Positions 25,306 to 34,684 of a stretch of 41,293 bases of DNA are shown piece after piece; position 1 is the first letter of the stretch, and each line of letters opens with the position of its first letter. Made by a program: the position numbers and the translations under genes. The stretch spans positions 1-41,293 of the forward strand of contig NZ_FMXC01000020.1 in the NCBI RefSeq assembly GCF_900103655.1, in the 5' to 3' direction. This DNA comes from Lactobacillus kefiranofaciens. Its GTDB lineage: Bacteria; Bacillota; Bacilli; Lactobacillales; Lactobacillaceae. Under the pieces are notes generated by a model that was not told the origin of the DNA, did no database searches, and saw only the letters and a program-made list of their open reading frames with translations.

Positions 25306-27786
25306 ATGGACGATAATCAAACTCAAGATCGTAGAATTAGAAACGTCGATCTGACCAGTATGATGCGTAGCTCCTTTTTGGACTACGCGATGTCAGTTAT
25401 TGTTGCGCGTGCTTTGCCTGATGTTCGTGACGGCTTAAAGCCAGTGCAGCGTCGTATTCTTTATGGAATGAGTGAATTAGGCGTTACGCCTGACAAGCCA
25501 TACAAGAAGAGTGCTAGAATCGTGGGGGAAGTTATGGGTAAATTTCACCCACACGGCGACTCCTCAATTTACTTAGCTATGGCCCATATGGCTCAAGATT
25601 TCTCATACCGTTACATGCTAGTAGATGGGCACGGCAACTTTGGTTCTGTCGATGGGGATGAACCAGCCGCAATGCGTTATACCGAAGCAAGAATGAGCAA
25701 AATCGCTGTGGAAATGTTGCGGGATATCAACAAAAACACCATTGATTGGCAAAGAAACTACGACGATACCGAAAATGAACCGGTTGTTTTGCCAGCTAGA
25801 ATTCCTAACCTGTTGGTTAACGGTGCAAATGGTATTGCCGTTGGGATGACGACCAATATTCCGCCGCACAACTTAACTGAAGTAATTAGCGGTTTACACA
25901 TGTTGATGAAAAATCCGGATGCGACAACTAAGGATTTGATGAAAGTTATCCCCGGTCCAGACTTCCCAACCGGTGGTATTATTATGGGCCTCGGTGGCAT
26001 TTACCGTGCTTATGAAACTGGAAAGGGCAACATTGTAGTTCGCGCTAAAACCAATATTGAAACCGAAAAGAGCGGCCGTGAACGGATTATTGTCAGTGAA
26101 ATTCCGTACATGGTTAACAAGGCTGAATTGGTTAAAAAGATCGCGGATTTAGCCAGAGAGAAAATTATTGATGGTATTACCGGCGTGCGGGACGAATCTG
26201 ACCAGACTGGTATGCGGATCACCATTGACATTCGTAGGGATGCCAGTGCCAGCGTGGTGCTAAATAATTTGTTCAAGCAAACGCAAATGCAAGCCAATTT
26301 TGGCATGAACATGGTTGCCATCGTTGACGGTGCGCCACACTTCTTAACCTTGAAGCAAATGCTGCAATACTACTTGGATCACCAAGAAGACGTAGTAACG
26401 CGCAGAACCAAGTTTGAATTGGCTAAGGCTGAAGCCAGAGCACATATTCTGGAAGGTTTAAGAATCGCGCTGGACAATATTGACGAAATTGTCCACATTA
26501 TTCGTAGCAGTCATTCTAGTGATATTGCCAAGGCAACTTTAATTAGTCGCTTCGGGCTTGATGATAAGCAGTCTCAAGCTATTTTGGACATGCGCCTTGT
26601 TCGTCTGACAGGTTTGGAACGTGACAAGGTTGAAGCAGAATACCATGACTTACAAGTTAAAATCGCAGATTACAAGGATATTTTGGCTAAACCAGAAAGA
26701 ATCAACCAAATCATCTATGATGAATTGCTTGATATTCAAAAGCGTTTTGGCGACAAACGTAGAACCGAGATCGGTGCTAGCGAGGTCGTTTCGATTGAGG
26801 ATGAAGATTTAATCGAAAAGCAAAACGTTTTGCTAACGGTAACGCATAATGGCTACATCAAGAGAATGCCAATTCAAGAATTTAAGACCCAAAACCGTGG
26901 TGGTAAAGGGATTAAAGGAATGGGCGTACAAGATGACGACTTTATTGAACATTTGATTTATTCAAGTACGCATGACACGCTCTTGTTCTTTACCAATGCC
27001 GGTAAGGTTTATTCCAAGAAGGCCTATGAAATTCCTGAATATGGCAGAACTGCTAAAGGATTGCCTGTAGTCAACTTGCTCCAGCTGGAAAAGGGTGAAA
27101 AGATTCAAACTGTAATCAATATTCCAGAAGGAGCAGAAGACAATTATCTGTTCTTCATTACCAAGATGGGAACGGTCAAGCGCACCCACGTCAGCAAATT
27201 TTCTAATATTAGAAATAGTGGTTTGATTGCTTTAACCCTGCGTGATGGGGATGAATTGAGCAATGTTTTGACTACTGACGGTAAGCAGAATATCTTGATT
27301 GGTACTCATTTAGGCTATGCCGTTACTTTCAATGAAAATGATGTCCGAGCTATGGGTAGAACTGCAGCCGGTGTTCGCGGTATTAACCTGCGTGAACACG
27401 ACTATGTTGTTGGTTCCGGCGTCTTAGGCAGTGATGACCAGGTATTGGTAATTTCAGAAAAGGGTTACGGCAAACGTACTTCTGCCGCTGAATATCCAGT
27501 CAAAGGTCGTGGCGGTAAAGGCATTAAGACCGCCAATATCACCGAAAAGAACGGTCCACTGGCTGGCGTAATTGTAATTGAAAAGGGTAAGGACATTATG
27601 GTCATTACCACGGATGGAATTATGATTCGCTTCCACACCAAGGATGTTTCTCAAACTGGTAGAAGCACCATGGGTGTACGTTTGATCAAAGTCAACAAGG
27701 GCAGTCAAGTTGCTAGCTTAACTATTGTTCCAACTGAAGAAGAACAAGATCAAACTGGCGATGATGACAACGAAAACAATGAGTAA
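25306..27786 (+). CDS. gyrA: DNA gyrase subunit A
   Basis: An 826-residue cleavage/rejoining subunit. The winged-helix region has [19 protein letters not shown] and the catalytic Tyr125 in [11 protein letters not shown]. The coiled-coil gate follows, then the C-terminal beta-pinwheel with the GyrA box [10 protein letters not shown] that wraps DNA, distinguishing it from ParC. In the quinolone-determining region Ser86 is kept, but the acidic residue aligning with E. coli Asp87 is Leu90. The C-terminal tail is acidic ([16 protein letters not shown]). AGGAGG site. Last gene of the operon. Confidence 0.97.
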   Translation: MDDNQTQDRRIRNVDLTSMMRSSFLDYAMSVIVARALPDVRDGLKPVQRRILYGMSELGVTPDKPYKKSARIVGEVMGKFHPHGDSSIYLAMAHMAQDFSYRYMLVDGHGNFGSVDGDEPAAMRYTEARMSKIAVEMLRDINKNTIDWQRNYDDTENEPVVLPARIPNLLVNGANGIAVGMTTNIPPHNLTEVISGLHMLMKNPDATTKDLMKVIPGPDFPTGGIIMGLGGIYRAYETGKGNIVVRAKTNIETEKSGRERIIVSEIPYMVNKAELVKKIADLAREKIIDGITGVRDESDQTGMRITIDIRRDASASVVLNNLFKQTQMQANFGMNMVAIVDGAPHFLTLKQMLQYYLDHQEDVVTRRTKFELAKAEARAHILEGLRIALDNIDEIVHIIRSSHSSDIAKATLISRFGLDDKQSQAILDMRLVRLTGLERDKVEAEYHDLQVKIADYKDILAKPERINQIIYDELLDIQKRFGDKRRTEIGASEVVSIEDEDLIEKQNVLLTVTHNGYIKRMPIQEFKTQNRGGKGIKGMGVQDDDFIEHLIYSSTHDTLLFFTNAGKVYSKKAYEIPEYGRTAKGLPVVNLLQLEKGEKIQTVINIPEGAEDNYLFFITKMGTVKRTHVSKFSNIRNSGLIALTLRDGDELSNVLTTDGKQNILIGTHLGYAVTFNENDVRAMGRTAAGVRGINLREHDYVVGSGVLGSDDQVLVISEKGYGKRTSAAEYPVKGRGGKGIKTANITEKNGPLAGVIVIEKGKDIMVITTDGIMIRFHTKDVSQTGRSTMGVRLIKVNKGSQVASLTIVPTEEEQDQTGDDDNENNE

Positions 27787-27870
27787 ATAATTAAATTTAC
27801 AAAAAATTTGAACTTTTGAAAAAATTATCAAACTTTTTTGCGTAATAAATAGTGAGTGGTAAAAAACACT

Positions 27871-27886
27871 TGGATCACGTGAAAAA
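27871..27886. promoter_or_regulatory. Near-parS sequence, copy 3
   Basis: TGGATCACGTGAAAAA matches 13 of 16 positions of TGTTTCACGTGAAACA and keeps the TCACGTGAAA core. It is intergenic, just upstream of the rpsF promoter. Confidence 0.3.
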
Positions 27887-27890
27887 CTGT

Positions 27891-27919
27891 TTGGTAATTT
27901 TTTATTTATATGCTAGAAT
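27891..27919 (+). promoter_or_regulatory. Promoter of rpsF-ssb-rpsR
   Basis: A -35 TTGGTA (27891-27896) and -10 TAGAAT (27914-27919), 17-bp spacer, with TATGC before the -10. Confidence 0.65.
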
Positions 27920-27929
27920 TAGAAATTGC

Positions 27930-27974
27930 GAGTAATATTTTCAATTACTCCTTGTTCTTGATTTTAGCAAGAAC
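27930..27974 (+). promoter_or_regulatory. Two tandem hairpins in the rpsF 5' leader
   Basis: GAGTAAT/ATTACTC (27930-27950) and GTTCTTG/CAAGAAC (27954-27974) are two perfect 7-bp stems side by side, between promoter and ribosome site. rpsF leaders are known to bind S6:S18 for autoregulation; whether this is that structure is not shown. Confidence 0.45.
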
Positions 27975-28003
27975 CATATAGTCCAAAAGGAGGTGCAATA
28001 GTC

Positions 28004-28300
28004 ATGGCAACTACAAAGTACGAAGTAACTTACATTATCAAGCCTGATGTCGATGAAGACAGCAAGAAGGCCCTCGTAGAAAACTACGACAAGGTTATCG
28101 CTGATAACGGTGGTACTATGGTAGAATCCAAAGACTGGGGCAAGCGTCGTTTCGCATATGAAATCGAAAAGTATCGTGAAGGTACTTATCACATTATGAC
28201 TTTCACTGCTGACAACGCTGACGCAGTTAACGAATTTGGCCGTTTGTCCAAGATTGACAACGCCATCTTACGTTCAATGACCGTTAAGTTAGATAAGTAA
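28004..28300 (+). CDS. rpsF: 30S ribosomal protein S6
   Basis: A 98-residue S6, which pairs with S18 on the platform of the 30S subunit. The family pattern is clear: [39 protein letters not shown], and the C-terminal [24 protein letters not shown] ribosome site with ATG. First gene of the rpsF-ssb-rpsR operon. Confidence 0.97.
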   Translation: MATTKYEVTYIIKPDVDEDSKKALVENYDKVIADNGGTMVESKDWGKRRFAYEIEKYREGTYHIMTFTADNADAVNEFGRLSKIDNAILRSMTVKLDK

Positions 28301-28355
28301 TTTTTAATTTATTATCTTGAATGATATGTGATTTAGGAAAGGAAGGTACATAAGT

Positions 28356-28883
28356 ATGATTAATAGAGTTGTACTTGTTGGCCGTTTAACACGTGATCCT
28401 GAATTGCGTACTACTGGGAGTGGAATCTCGGTTGCTACGTTTACTCTTGCTGTTGACCGTCAATTTACGAATAGCCAAGGCGAGAGAGGCGCAGACTTTA
28501 TTAGCTGTGTAATTTGGAGAAAGGCCGCAGAGAACTTCTGCAACTTTACTTCCAAGGGTTCACTAGTTGGTATTGATGGCCGAATTCAGACCAGAAGTTA
28601 TGATAATAAAGATGGGCAACGAGTATATGTCACCGAAGTTATTGTTGATAACTTCTCATTGCTCGAATCACGCAAGGATCGTGAAGCCCGCGGTCAAAAT
28701 GGTGGTTACACACCGAATACTGGAAATAATAATGGTGCACCAAGCACTAATAATTTCCAAAATAATGGTGGATCGCAAAATAATAATCCACAGAATAATA
28801 ACAATCAACAACATAAGGCGCAAGATCCATTTGCTGGTTCTGGCGATACGATTGATATTTCTGATGATGATCTTCCATTCTAA
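28356..28883 (+). CDS. ssb: Single-stranded DNA-binding protein
   Basis: A 175-residue SSB. The N-terminal OB fold (about 1-108, [20 protein letters not shown] to [10 protein letters not shown]) binds ssDNA as a tetramer. A low-complexity linker rich in Asn, Gln and Gly (about 112-160) follows. The acidic tail DISDDDLPF is the hub for replication and repair partners. Located between the two ribosomal genes as usual; AAGGAAGG ribosome site. Confidence 0.97.
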   Translation: MINRVVLVGRLTRDPELRTTGSGISVATFTLAVDRQFTNSQGERGADFISCVIWRKAAENFCNFTSKGSLVGIDGRIQTRSYDNKDGQRVYVTEVIVDNFSLLESRKDREARGQNGGYTPNTGNNNGAPSTNNFQNNGGSQNNNPQNNNNQQHKAQDPFAGSGDTIDISDDDLPF

Positions 28884-28908
28884 TTTAATTAAGAAAGGAT
28901 TCTAGAAC

Positions 28909-29145
28909 ATGGCTCAACAAAGAAGAGGTGGCCGTCGTCGTCGTAAGGTTGACTACATTGCAGCTAACCACATCGACTACGTTGACTACAAAGATGTCGA
29001 TCTGTTGAAACGTTTTATCTCAGAAAGAGGTAAGATTTTACCACGTCGTGTTACTGGCACTAGTGCTAAGAACCAACGTAAAGTAGCTAATGCAATTAAG
29101 AGAGCTCGTATCATGGGCTTATTGCCATTCGTTGCTGAAGGCTAA
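28909..29145 (+). CDS. rpsR: 30S ribosomal protein S18
   Basis: A 78-residue basic S18: [16 protein letters not shown] at the start, the conserved [25 protein letters not shown], and [24 protein letters not shown]. This form lacks a CxxC zinc pair at the N-terminus. AGAAAGGA ribosome site; last gene of the operon before a strong terminator. Confidence 0.97.
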   Translation: MAQQRRGGRRRRKVDYIAANHIDYVDYKDVDLLKRFISERGKILPRRVTGTSAKNQRKVANAIKRARIMGLLPFVAEG

Positions 29146-29166
29146 TTTAGATCGAATTTAACCAAG

Positions 29167-29195
29167 GGACAGGACATTAAGTTCTGTCCTTTTTT
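29167..29195 (+). terminator. Terminator of the rpsF-ssb-rpsR operon
   Basis: GGACAGGAC (29167-29175) pairs with GTTCTGTCC (29181-29189) over ATTAA, then six T. Confidence 0.88.
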
Positions 29196-29276
29196 CGTAT
29201 CTACTTTTTCAATCCCAGCACGTTATAAGGTATAATTGAAACTGATGTATTTCACCTTGTAATAGGAAGGATCTTC

Positions 29277-31298
29277 ATGAAAGATTTTATACACAAGCTA
29301 GTATTGCCTGAATTTATCAAGGATTCCAGATTAACGGCTTCTGTAGCGATAATCTTAGCGCTGTCTTTGCTGGGCAGCATTATCGCGATGATCATGAATC
29401 CGTTATTCGGTTTAGCTATGGTGTTAATTTTCATTTTAACTGTAGCATTTGCAATTTATGGAACCTATATCTTAGCAGGCAATACAACCAACTTTGCAGT
29501 TAACCTGTCTTACAGGATAAAGCGTAGTGAGCAAGAAGCCATGATTAAGATGCCATTGGGGATCTTATTGTATGACTCAGATCACCAAATTCAGTGGGTG
29601 AACCCTTACTTGCAGCTTTATTTAAAAGATGATGATCTGGTTGGCCATACTATTGAGGCAGTTGACCCTAATTTAAACAAATTGCTTAATGAGGTACTGG
29701 CAGCTAAAACTTCAGAAAATCACCTTGTTGACTGGGACGGCCACCGCTTTGAGATGGTAGTTCAAGATGACTTGGGCGTCATTTATTTATTGGATATTAC
29801 GCGCTATGCCAAAATTGAGGATAAATACAAGGCAGAGCGTCTGGCTATTGGGCAGATCTTTATCGATAATTACGATGAGTTAAGTGAAACAATGCATGAC
29901 CAAGAATTGACTAGCATGAGTTCGTATGTGCAAAACACGTTGAGTAATTATGCTAAGAAATTTAAGGCTTATCTGAAGCGAATTGATGAAGACCATTTTT
30001 TGATCTTAGTGCATATGCAGGATCTAGCTGAGATGGAAAAAGATAAGTTTTCCGTCTTGGATAAAGTTCGTCAAGAAACGAGTCGTAATAACACGCCGCT
30101 TACCTTATCCATGGGTATTGCCTTTGGTAGCGACTCCTTGTCGGAGATTGCCAACCAGGCGCAGTCTAACTTGGATTTGGCCTTAGGTCGAGGCGGCGAC
30201 CAGGTAGTTTTGCGTCAGCCGGGCAAGGATGCTCGCTTTTATGGCGGTAAGTCCAATCCGATGGAAAAACGAACTCGAGTCAGAGCTCGAATGGTTTCAC
30301 AAGCAGTTAGCGAATTGTTCAAGGATGCCGATCGCGTCTTCGTTGTAGGGCATCAGCGTCCCGATATGGACTCAGTTGGTAGCGGAATCGGAATGGTAAA
30401 ATTGGCGCGTCTGCATGGCGTGAAAGCTAATTTTGTCTTGGACACTAACAAGACGAATTATGATGTTGGCCGGTTAGTTACCCGAATGCAGCAGAAAAAT
30501 CAGGATAAGGATATTTTTATCGATCCTGAGGTTGCGTTAGCGGAAGTATCGGATAAGTCGATGCTGGTCATGGTGGACCACTCTAAATATTCCATTACTT
30601 ATTCGCAGAAATTGTACGAGCGGTTGAAAAATCGGATTATCGTAATTGACCACCACAGACGAGGTGAAGAATTCCCGGAGAATCCAATGCTGACGTATGT
30701 GGAGCCGTACGCTTCCTCAGCCTGTGAATTAGTTACGGAAATGATTGAGTATCAACAGCCAGCTAATGGCAAGCGGGTATTAACTGACCTAGAAGCCACG
30801 GCGATGCTGGCTGGGATTGTGGTTGACTCGAAGGAATTTTCACTTAGAACTGGTACCAGAACATTCGATGCGGCTAGCTACTTGCGCTCGATTGGAGCTG
30901 ATTCAGCTGTGGTCAGCCTGCTCTTAAAAGAAGATATCGACAGCTTCCTTGAAAAGACGCATTTGGTAGCTACATTGAAGATGGTCAAACCTCATATGGC
31001 CGTTTTATGTGGACCGGATAATAAGATCATTGATCCGATTATTACCGCCCAGGCTGCTGATACGGCGCTTGATTTGGAAAATGTGGGTGCCAGTTTTGCC
31101 ATTACGCGGCGCAGCTCTGATACAATTGGTATCTCAGCGCGGTCAATGGGCAAGATCAACGTCCAGATTATCATGGAAAAGCTTGGCGGTGGTGGACATC
31201 TTTCTAATGCGGCAACGCAGATCAAAGATGTTACTATTGAAGAAGCGAGAGCAAAATTGCTGCAGGCAATTGATGAATATGAACAAGAAAACGATTAG
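29277..31298 (+). CDS. gdpP: c-di-AMP phosphodiesterase GdpP
   Basis: A 673-residue membrane enzyme that hydrolyses c-di-AMP. Order: two N-terminal membrane helices (about 18-60), a degenerate PAS domain (about 80-170), a degenerate GGDEF domain (about 175-305, no GGDEF motif), then the DHH phosphodiesterase domain with GHQRPDMDSVGS, MLVMVDHSK and VIDHHRR (metal ligands), and the DHHA1 domain ending with LGGGGHLSNAA. The layout is that of YybT/GdpP. Its neighbours rplI and dnaB are the conserved Firmicute partners. AGGAAGGA ribosome site; a 13-bp gap precedes rplI. Confidence 0.96.
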   Translation: MKDFIHKLVLPEFIKDSRLTASVAIILALSLLGSIIAMIMNPLFGLAMVLIFILTVAFAIYGTYILAGNTTNFAVNLSYRIKRSEQEAMIKMPLGILLYDSDHQIQWVNPYLQLYLKDDDLVGHTIEAVDPNLNKLLNEVLAAKTSENHLVDWDGHRFEMVVQDDLGVIYLLDITRYAKIEDKYKAERLAIGQIFIDNYDELSETMHDQELTSMSSYVQNTLSNYAKKFKAYLKRIDEDHFLILVHMQDLAEMEKDKFSVLDKVRQETSRNNTPLTLSMGIAFGSDSLSEIANQAQSNLDLALGRGGDQVVLRQPGKDARFYGGKSNPMEKRTRVRARMVSQAVSELFKDADRVFVVGHQRPDMDSVGSGIGMVKLARLHGVKANFVLDTNKTNYDVGRLVTRMQQKNQDKDIFIDPEVALAEVSDKSMLVMVDHSKYSITYSQKLYERLKNRIIVIDHHRRGEEFPENPMLTYVEPYASSACELVTEMIEYQQPANGKRVLTDLEATAMLAGIVVDSKEFSLRTGTRTFDAASYLRSIGADSAVVSLLLKEDIDSFLEKTHLVATLKMVKPHMAVLCGPDNKIIDPIITAQAADTALDLENVGASFAITRRSSDTIGISARSMGKINVQIIMEKLGGGGHLSNAATQIKDVTIEEARAKLLQAIDEYEQEND

Positions 31299-31311
31299 GA
31301 GGAAAAGAAAT

Positions 31312-31767
31312 ATGAAGGTTATTTTTACACAAGACGTTAGAGGTCGCGGCAAGCGTGGACAAGTTAAGAACGTGCCAGATGGTTATGCACAAAACTACTT
31401 GATCAAGCGTGGTTTAGCTAAGGCAGCCACTAAGGTCAATATGAACACCTTGAAGCGTGTAGAAGCTAATGAAAAGGCCGCTTATGAAGCTGAAAAAGCT
31501 GAAGCCGAGAAGATCAAGGCAGAACTCGAAAAAGACGAGACAATCGTTAACTTCAAGTCAAAGGCTGGTACTGACTCACGTTTATTTGGCTCAATCTCTA
31601 GCAAGAAGATTGTTGAAGGCCTTGAGAAGCAATACGGCATTAAGGTTGATAAGCGTAAGCTTAACTTGCCTGAACCAATTAAGACATTAGGCTACACCAA
31701 CGTTCACGCTAAGTTGTTCAAGGGCGTTGAAGCAACTATTCGTGTTCACGTTACTGAACAAGATTAA
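31312..31767 (+). CDS. rplI: 50S ribosomal protein L9
   Basis: A 151-residue L9 with the N-terminal 23S-binding domain (MKVIFTQDVRGRGKRGQVKNV...GYAQNYLIKRGLA), a long connecting helix rich in Ala, Glu and Lys (about 42-75), and the C-terminal domain (SIS..IVEGLEKQYGIKVDKRKL). The ATG at 31312 has AGGAGG just before it; the longer frame that runs on upstream overlaps gdpP and is spurious. Confidence 0.97.
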   Translation: MKVIFTQDVRGRGKRGQVKNVPDGYAQNYLIKRGLAKAATKVNMNTLKRVEANEKAAYEAEKAEAEKIKAELEKDETIVNFKSKAGTDSRLFGSISSKKIVEGLEKQYGIKVDKRKLNLPEPIKTLGYTNVHAKLFKGVEATIRVHVTEQD

Positions 31768-31793
31768 TTTAATTAAAAAAGTGGTTGTGATTG

Positions 31794-33188
31794 ATGGATA
31801 ATATCGTTTCTCAACAAATTCCGCATGATTCTGATGCTGAAAAAGCTGTTCTGGGTGCGATTTTTATCGATCCAGAAGCAATTGCCGATGCTAGTGCGGT
31901 AGTTCAGCCGGAAGATTTTTATGAGCGGGCTAATCAGATTGTCTTTCAAGCAATGCTGGAATTGTCTGATCGCGGGGATGCAATTGATCCGCTGACTCTG
32001 CAGGATGAATTAAAAAAGCGTAATCAGTTAGATGATATTGGTGGGATTGGCTATGTTTCAGAATTAGCCATGGCCACGCCAACGGCGGCGCATGTAACAT
32101 ATTATGCACAGATTGTGCACAGAAAGGCTTTGCTTAGGAGATTAATTTCTGCCAGTCAAAAAATTATTTCCACGGCAATAGACGGTTCAGATGATGTGAC
32201 TGATATTCTTGATGACGCCGAAAGCGAGATCATGAATGTCTCTTCTGAAAATAATACAGGTGGCTTCAGGACGATCAAGGATGTCGTTAATTCTACATTA
32301 AGCGAGATCAACAGTATCCCTAATGATGGCAATGCAGTTACCGGGTTAGCAACGGGCTTTACTGAACTGGATAAGATGACTACCGGATTTCATGATGATG
32401 AACTGATTATTATCGCGGCTCGTCCTGGTGTAGGTAAGACTTCATTTGCGCTAAATGTGGCGCAATATGTAGGGCTGCATACTGAAAATACAGTAGCCAT
32501 GTTTTCTCTAGAAATGAGTGGCGAGCAGTTGGTGCAGAGAATGCTGGCCTCTGAAGGGCTAATTGATTCTCAGCACTTGCGGACTGGTCAACTAGATGAA
32601 GATGAGTGGAAAAAGTTGGTTGTTGCAGCTGGGTCGTTAGCTAATACCAGTATTTTTATTGATGATACGCCAGGAATTAAGATGAGTGAGATCCGAGCAA
32701 AATCGCGGCGGTTGGCTAAGGAAAAGGGCAATTTAGGCTTGATCGTAATCGACTACTTGCAGCTGATTGAAGGACCAAGAAGCGAATCACGGCAGCAAGA
32801 AGTTTCCGCAATTTCGCGTCAGTTAAAGAAGCTGGCTAAGGAACTTCACGTGCCCGTTATTGCCCTTTCTCAGTTATCACGGTCAGTAGAGCAGAGACAA
32901 GATAAACGGCCTGTATTGTCCGATATTCGTGAATCTGGATCAATTGAACAGGATGCCGATATCGTCTCCTTCTTATATCGTGATGACTATTATCGTGATG
33001 AGCCAGAAGACGGTGAAAATAGTGGCAGTCAAGATGAAGTAGGTGCCGAAGACGATAATGGCGAAGTGGAAGTCATTATCGAAAAGAACCGTTCAGGTAG
33101 TCGGGGCACTGTTAAATTGATGTTCTCTAAGCCGTTTAACCGATTCTCAAATCTGGATTATGCGCATGATGATCCGAATGGTAATTAA
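31794..33188 (+). CDS. dnaB: Replicative DNA helicase DnaB (DnaC in Bacillus)
   Basis: A 464-residue hexameric helicase. The N-terminal domain (about 1-110, IPHDSDAEKAVLGAIFIDPEA) binds primase; the RecA-like domain carries Walker A ARPGVGKTSFALN, Walker B LIVIDYLQLI, and the SRSVEQRQDKRPVLSDIRESGSIEQDAD motif with the arginine finger region. An acidic insert (about 405-428, rich in Glu, Asp and Gly) precedes the last strand VEVIIEKNRSGSRGTV. The ATG at 31794 is preceded by an in-frame TTG at 31791; the ribosome site is weak. Confidence 0.96.
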   Translation: MDNIVSQQIPHDSDAEKAVLGAIFIDPEAIADASAVVQPEDFYERANQIVFQAMLELSDRGDAIDPLTLQDELKKRNQLDDIGGIGYVSELAMATPTAAHVTYYAQIVHRKALLRRLISASQKIISTAIDGSDDVTDILDDAESEIMNVSSENNTGGFRTIKDVVNSTLSEINSIPNDGNAVTGLATGFTELDKMTTGFHDDELIIIAARPGVGKTSFALNVAQYVGLHTENTVAMFSLEMSGEQLVQRMLASEGLIDSQHLRTGQLDEDEWKKLVVAAGSLANTSIFIDDTPGIKMSEIRAKSRRLAKEKGNLGLIVIDYLQLIEGPRSESRQQEVSAISRQLKKLAKELHVPVIALSQLSRSVEQRQDKRPVLSDIRESGSIEQDADIVSFLYRDDYYRDEPEDGENSGSQDEVGAEDDNGEVEVIIEKNRSGSRGTVKLMFSKPFNRFSNLDYAHDDPNGN

Positions 33189-33197
33189 ATATTTAGG

Positions 33198-33225
33198 GGT
33201 GTTCAGTAAAATGAACGCCTTTTTT
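33198..33225 (+). terminator. Terminator of gdpP-rplI-dnaB
   Basis: GGTGTTC (33198-33204) pairs with GAACGCC (33213-33219), one G-T, then six T. Confidence 0.82.
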
Positions 33226-33236
33226 GATATGAAAAT

Positions 33237-33274
33237 AAAAAGACTTGCAATAAAAAATTACTGCAAATCTTTTT
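33237..33274. terminator. Terminator at the end of the minus-strand small-gene cluster
   Basis: AAAAAGACTTGCA (33237-33249) pairs with TGCAAATCTTTTT (33262-33274) with one mismatch; T-runs occur on both strands. On the minus strand it ends the small-peptide operon. Confidence 0.72.
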
Positions 33275-33285
33275 GAAAGTTTAAT

Positions 33286-33495
33286 CTAAGAGTGTTTGTG
33301 AAATTTTATTATTATCCAGTTAATTAGATAAAAAGTTGAAATTAAAATAAATTGAATTTTTAATTCCAAAATAAATAGTGGAAAGCAAAACAAAACGGAA
33401 AATAATAAGATAATTGCGTAGATTCCTTCTAGTGTTAGAAAAAACCTATTTCTTTTTCTATTTTTTAATATTGCTAGTACTGTTTTTTCATTCAC
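33286..33495 (-). CDS. Small two-helix membrane protein (69 aa), unknown
   Basis: A basic head (LKNRKRNRFF) is followed by two hydrophobic segments (about 21-43 and 46-62) and a short basic tail (KFHKHS). AGGAG ribosome site 11 nt before the ATG. It lies 25 bp after the 53-aa gene and is the last of the cluster. I do not recognise it; small membrane proteins in such a position can be export or immunity factors, which is speculation. Confidence 0.65.
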   Translation of the reverse strand: MNEKTVLAILKNRKRNRFFLTLEGIYAIILLFSVLFCFPLFILELKIQFILISTFYLINWIIIKFHKHS

Positions 33496-33520
33496 AAGAT
33501 CACTCCTAACAATTATGAAA

Positions 33521-33682
33521 CTAAGACCAAGTTAAATAGGGAATGGTCCATCTAATTGGAACACCCAAAAGCCAATGGTCAGAGTTAATGACATTTTCCT
33601 TTAATACGACAGTTGCCACTATTGCAATAGTGGCAAATACTACTAATAAAATTAATAATGTGCTTTGTTTGATTTTTAACAT
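33521..33682 (-). CDS. Small single-helix peptide or protein (53 aa), unknown
   Basis: MLKIKQS, then a hydrophobic segment (about 9-27, LLILLVVFATIAIVATVVL), then an aromatic C-terminal half (HWLLGVPIRWTIPYLTWS). AGGAAG ribosome site 10 nt before the ATG. It lies 33 bp after the 13-aa peptide gene. The form (basic start, helix, short exposed tail) suits an exported peptide precursor or a small membrane anchor. No family recognised. Confidence 0.65.
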   Translation of the reverse strand: MLKIKQSTLLILLVVFATIAIVATVVLKENVINSDHWLLGVPIRWTIPYLTWS

Positions 33683-33715
33683 AATTAATTATCTTCCTGA
33701 TAGTTTTCAAAGCTT

Positions 33716-33757
33716 TTAGTTCTCAGCTGGGATGAGAATAGGTAATTGCCACCACAT
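33716..33757 (-). CDS. 13-residue double-Trp peptide gene, candidate signalling peptide
   Basis: ATG followed by MWWQLPILIPAEN and TAA. The AAAGGAGG ribosome site (33768-33775) is one of the strongest in the window, 10 nt before the ATG, which supports real translation of so short a frame. The WW pair and hydrophobic core recall the short pheromones of Rgg/ComR systems (ComS-derived peptides carry WW), and the gene lies directly downstream of an Rgg-type regulator. In those systems WW is in the C-terminal mature part; here it is at the start. Whether it is a pheromone, a leader peptide or a coupling frame is undetermined. Confidence 0.55.
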   Translation of the reverse strand: MWWQLPILIPAEN

Positions 33758-33825
33758 TACTGTGCAACCTCCTTTCTTATTACTACATGCTTAAATACTA
33801 CTCCCAATGTTTTGAATAAATTATC

Positions 33826-33847
33826 TTTGTATCATATAGTGTACAAA
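33826..33847. promoter_or_regulatory. Inverted repeat TTTGTA-N10-TACAAA, candidate Rgg operator
   Basis: A perfect 6-bp dyad abuts the rgg stop codon and lies upstream of the small-gene operon. A possible promoter follows on the minus strand (TTATTC, 16 bp, TATTTA), placing the dyad just upstream of -35, where Rgg activators usually bind. Inference from position only. Confidence 0.45.
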
Positions 33848-34684
33848 TTATTTTGGCCAAGTTTGAATTAAATCCTCGTAACCATATTTTTTCATTTCAT
33901 TTCTAATATTCTGTGCGCCTTCTCGGTTACCTGAAAGTAAGTTTTTTAAGTATAGGCAGGCAATTTTATAAAGTAAAAAATGAATAGTAGGTTTCGAATC
34001 CATAATGAAGTCGATTATTTCTTTAATATGTGCTGTTTGAAATTGTTTTGGGGTAAGTTTTCTATCATAGCAGATGGATAAATAATTTTCGAAAATACGT
34101 AGATATCTTTCTTGCTCTAATTCAGAAGGATTTTTATTATTTTTAGCTCTAGCAAGTAGTCTATTGATGAAAAATGCTAAGCTTTCTTGATGCCATAATG
34201 GCATTGTATTCGTGAAGAGACGTAGTGATTCAGGATTAGTCATCCAATTTTGCTCGTCATTAAATTCAACGAGTAAATCTGCTTTTATTTGAGGATCAAC
34301 TTGCTTTAATTCGTCTTTTAGATTAGCTACGGATATCATGGCTCTCAATTTCAAAATTTTGGAATGAGACTGCGATAAAATTTCTTGGTAGCATGATTCT
34401 ATTTCGTCAATTTTTCCTCTATTAAAAGCTTGTTCCATTTTACTATTTAAATTTGATTCGATCTTTTTTTGCTTTGAAATATAGGTTGGTCGTAATAGTT
34501 GATAAAAGTAAGCGACATCAACATCATATTCAAAAAGAATTTTTGCTAATTTGTCTGCACTAATTCTGCTTTTTCCTGCTTCAACTTTGGCATAAAAAGG
34601 ACGAGTGACAATGTCAGCCGCCATTTGTTTTTGAGTAAGATATAATTCTTATCTAATTTTGTGTAATGCTTGTCCTATAGTCAT
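33848..34684 (-). pseudogene. Rgg/GadR/MutR-family regulator with an in-frame stop at codon 12
   Basis: From ATG 34684 (AAAGGA site) the frame reads MTIGQALHKIR, then TAA (34649-34651), then in the same frame ELYLTQKQMAADIVTRPFYAKVEAGKSRISADKLAKIL, so the XRE helix-turn-helix is interrupted in its first helix. The rest (to 278 residues) is the helical repeat domain that binds peptides in the RRNPP families (from about residue 70). A restart at ATG 34624 would lose helix 1 and has no ribosome site. Without the stop it would be a full-length Rgg. Target genes are probably the small-peptide operon just downstream. Confidence 0.8.

Noticed and set aside
31009..31767. Long frame starting inside gdpP and ending as L9
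   Set aside because: Only the part from 31312 is L9 with its own AGGAGG site; the rest is another frame of gdpP.
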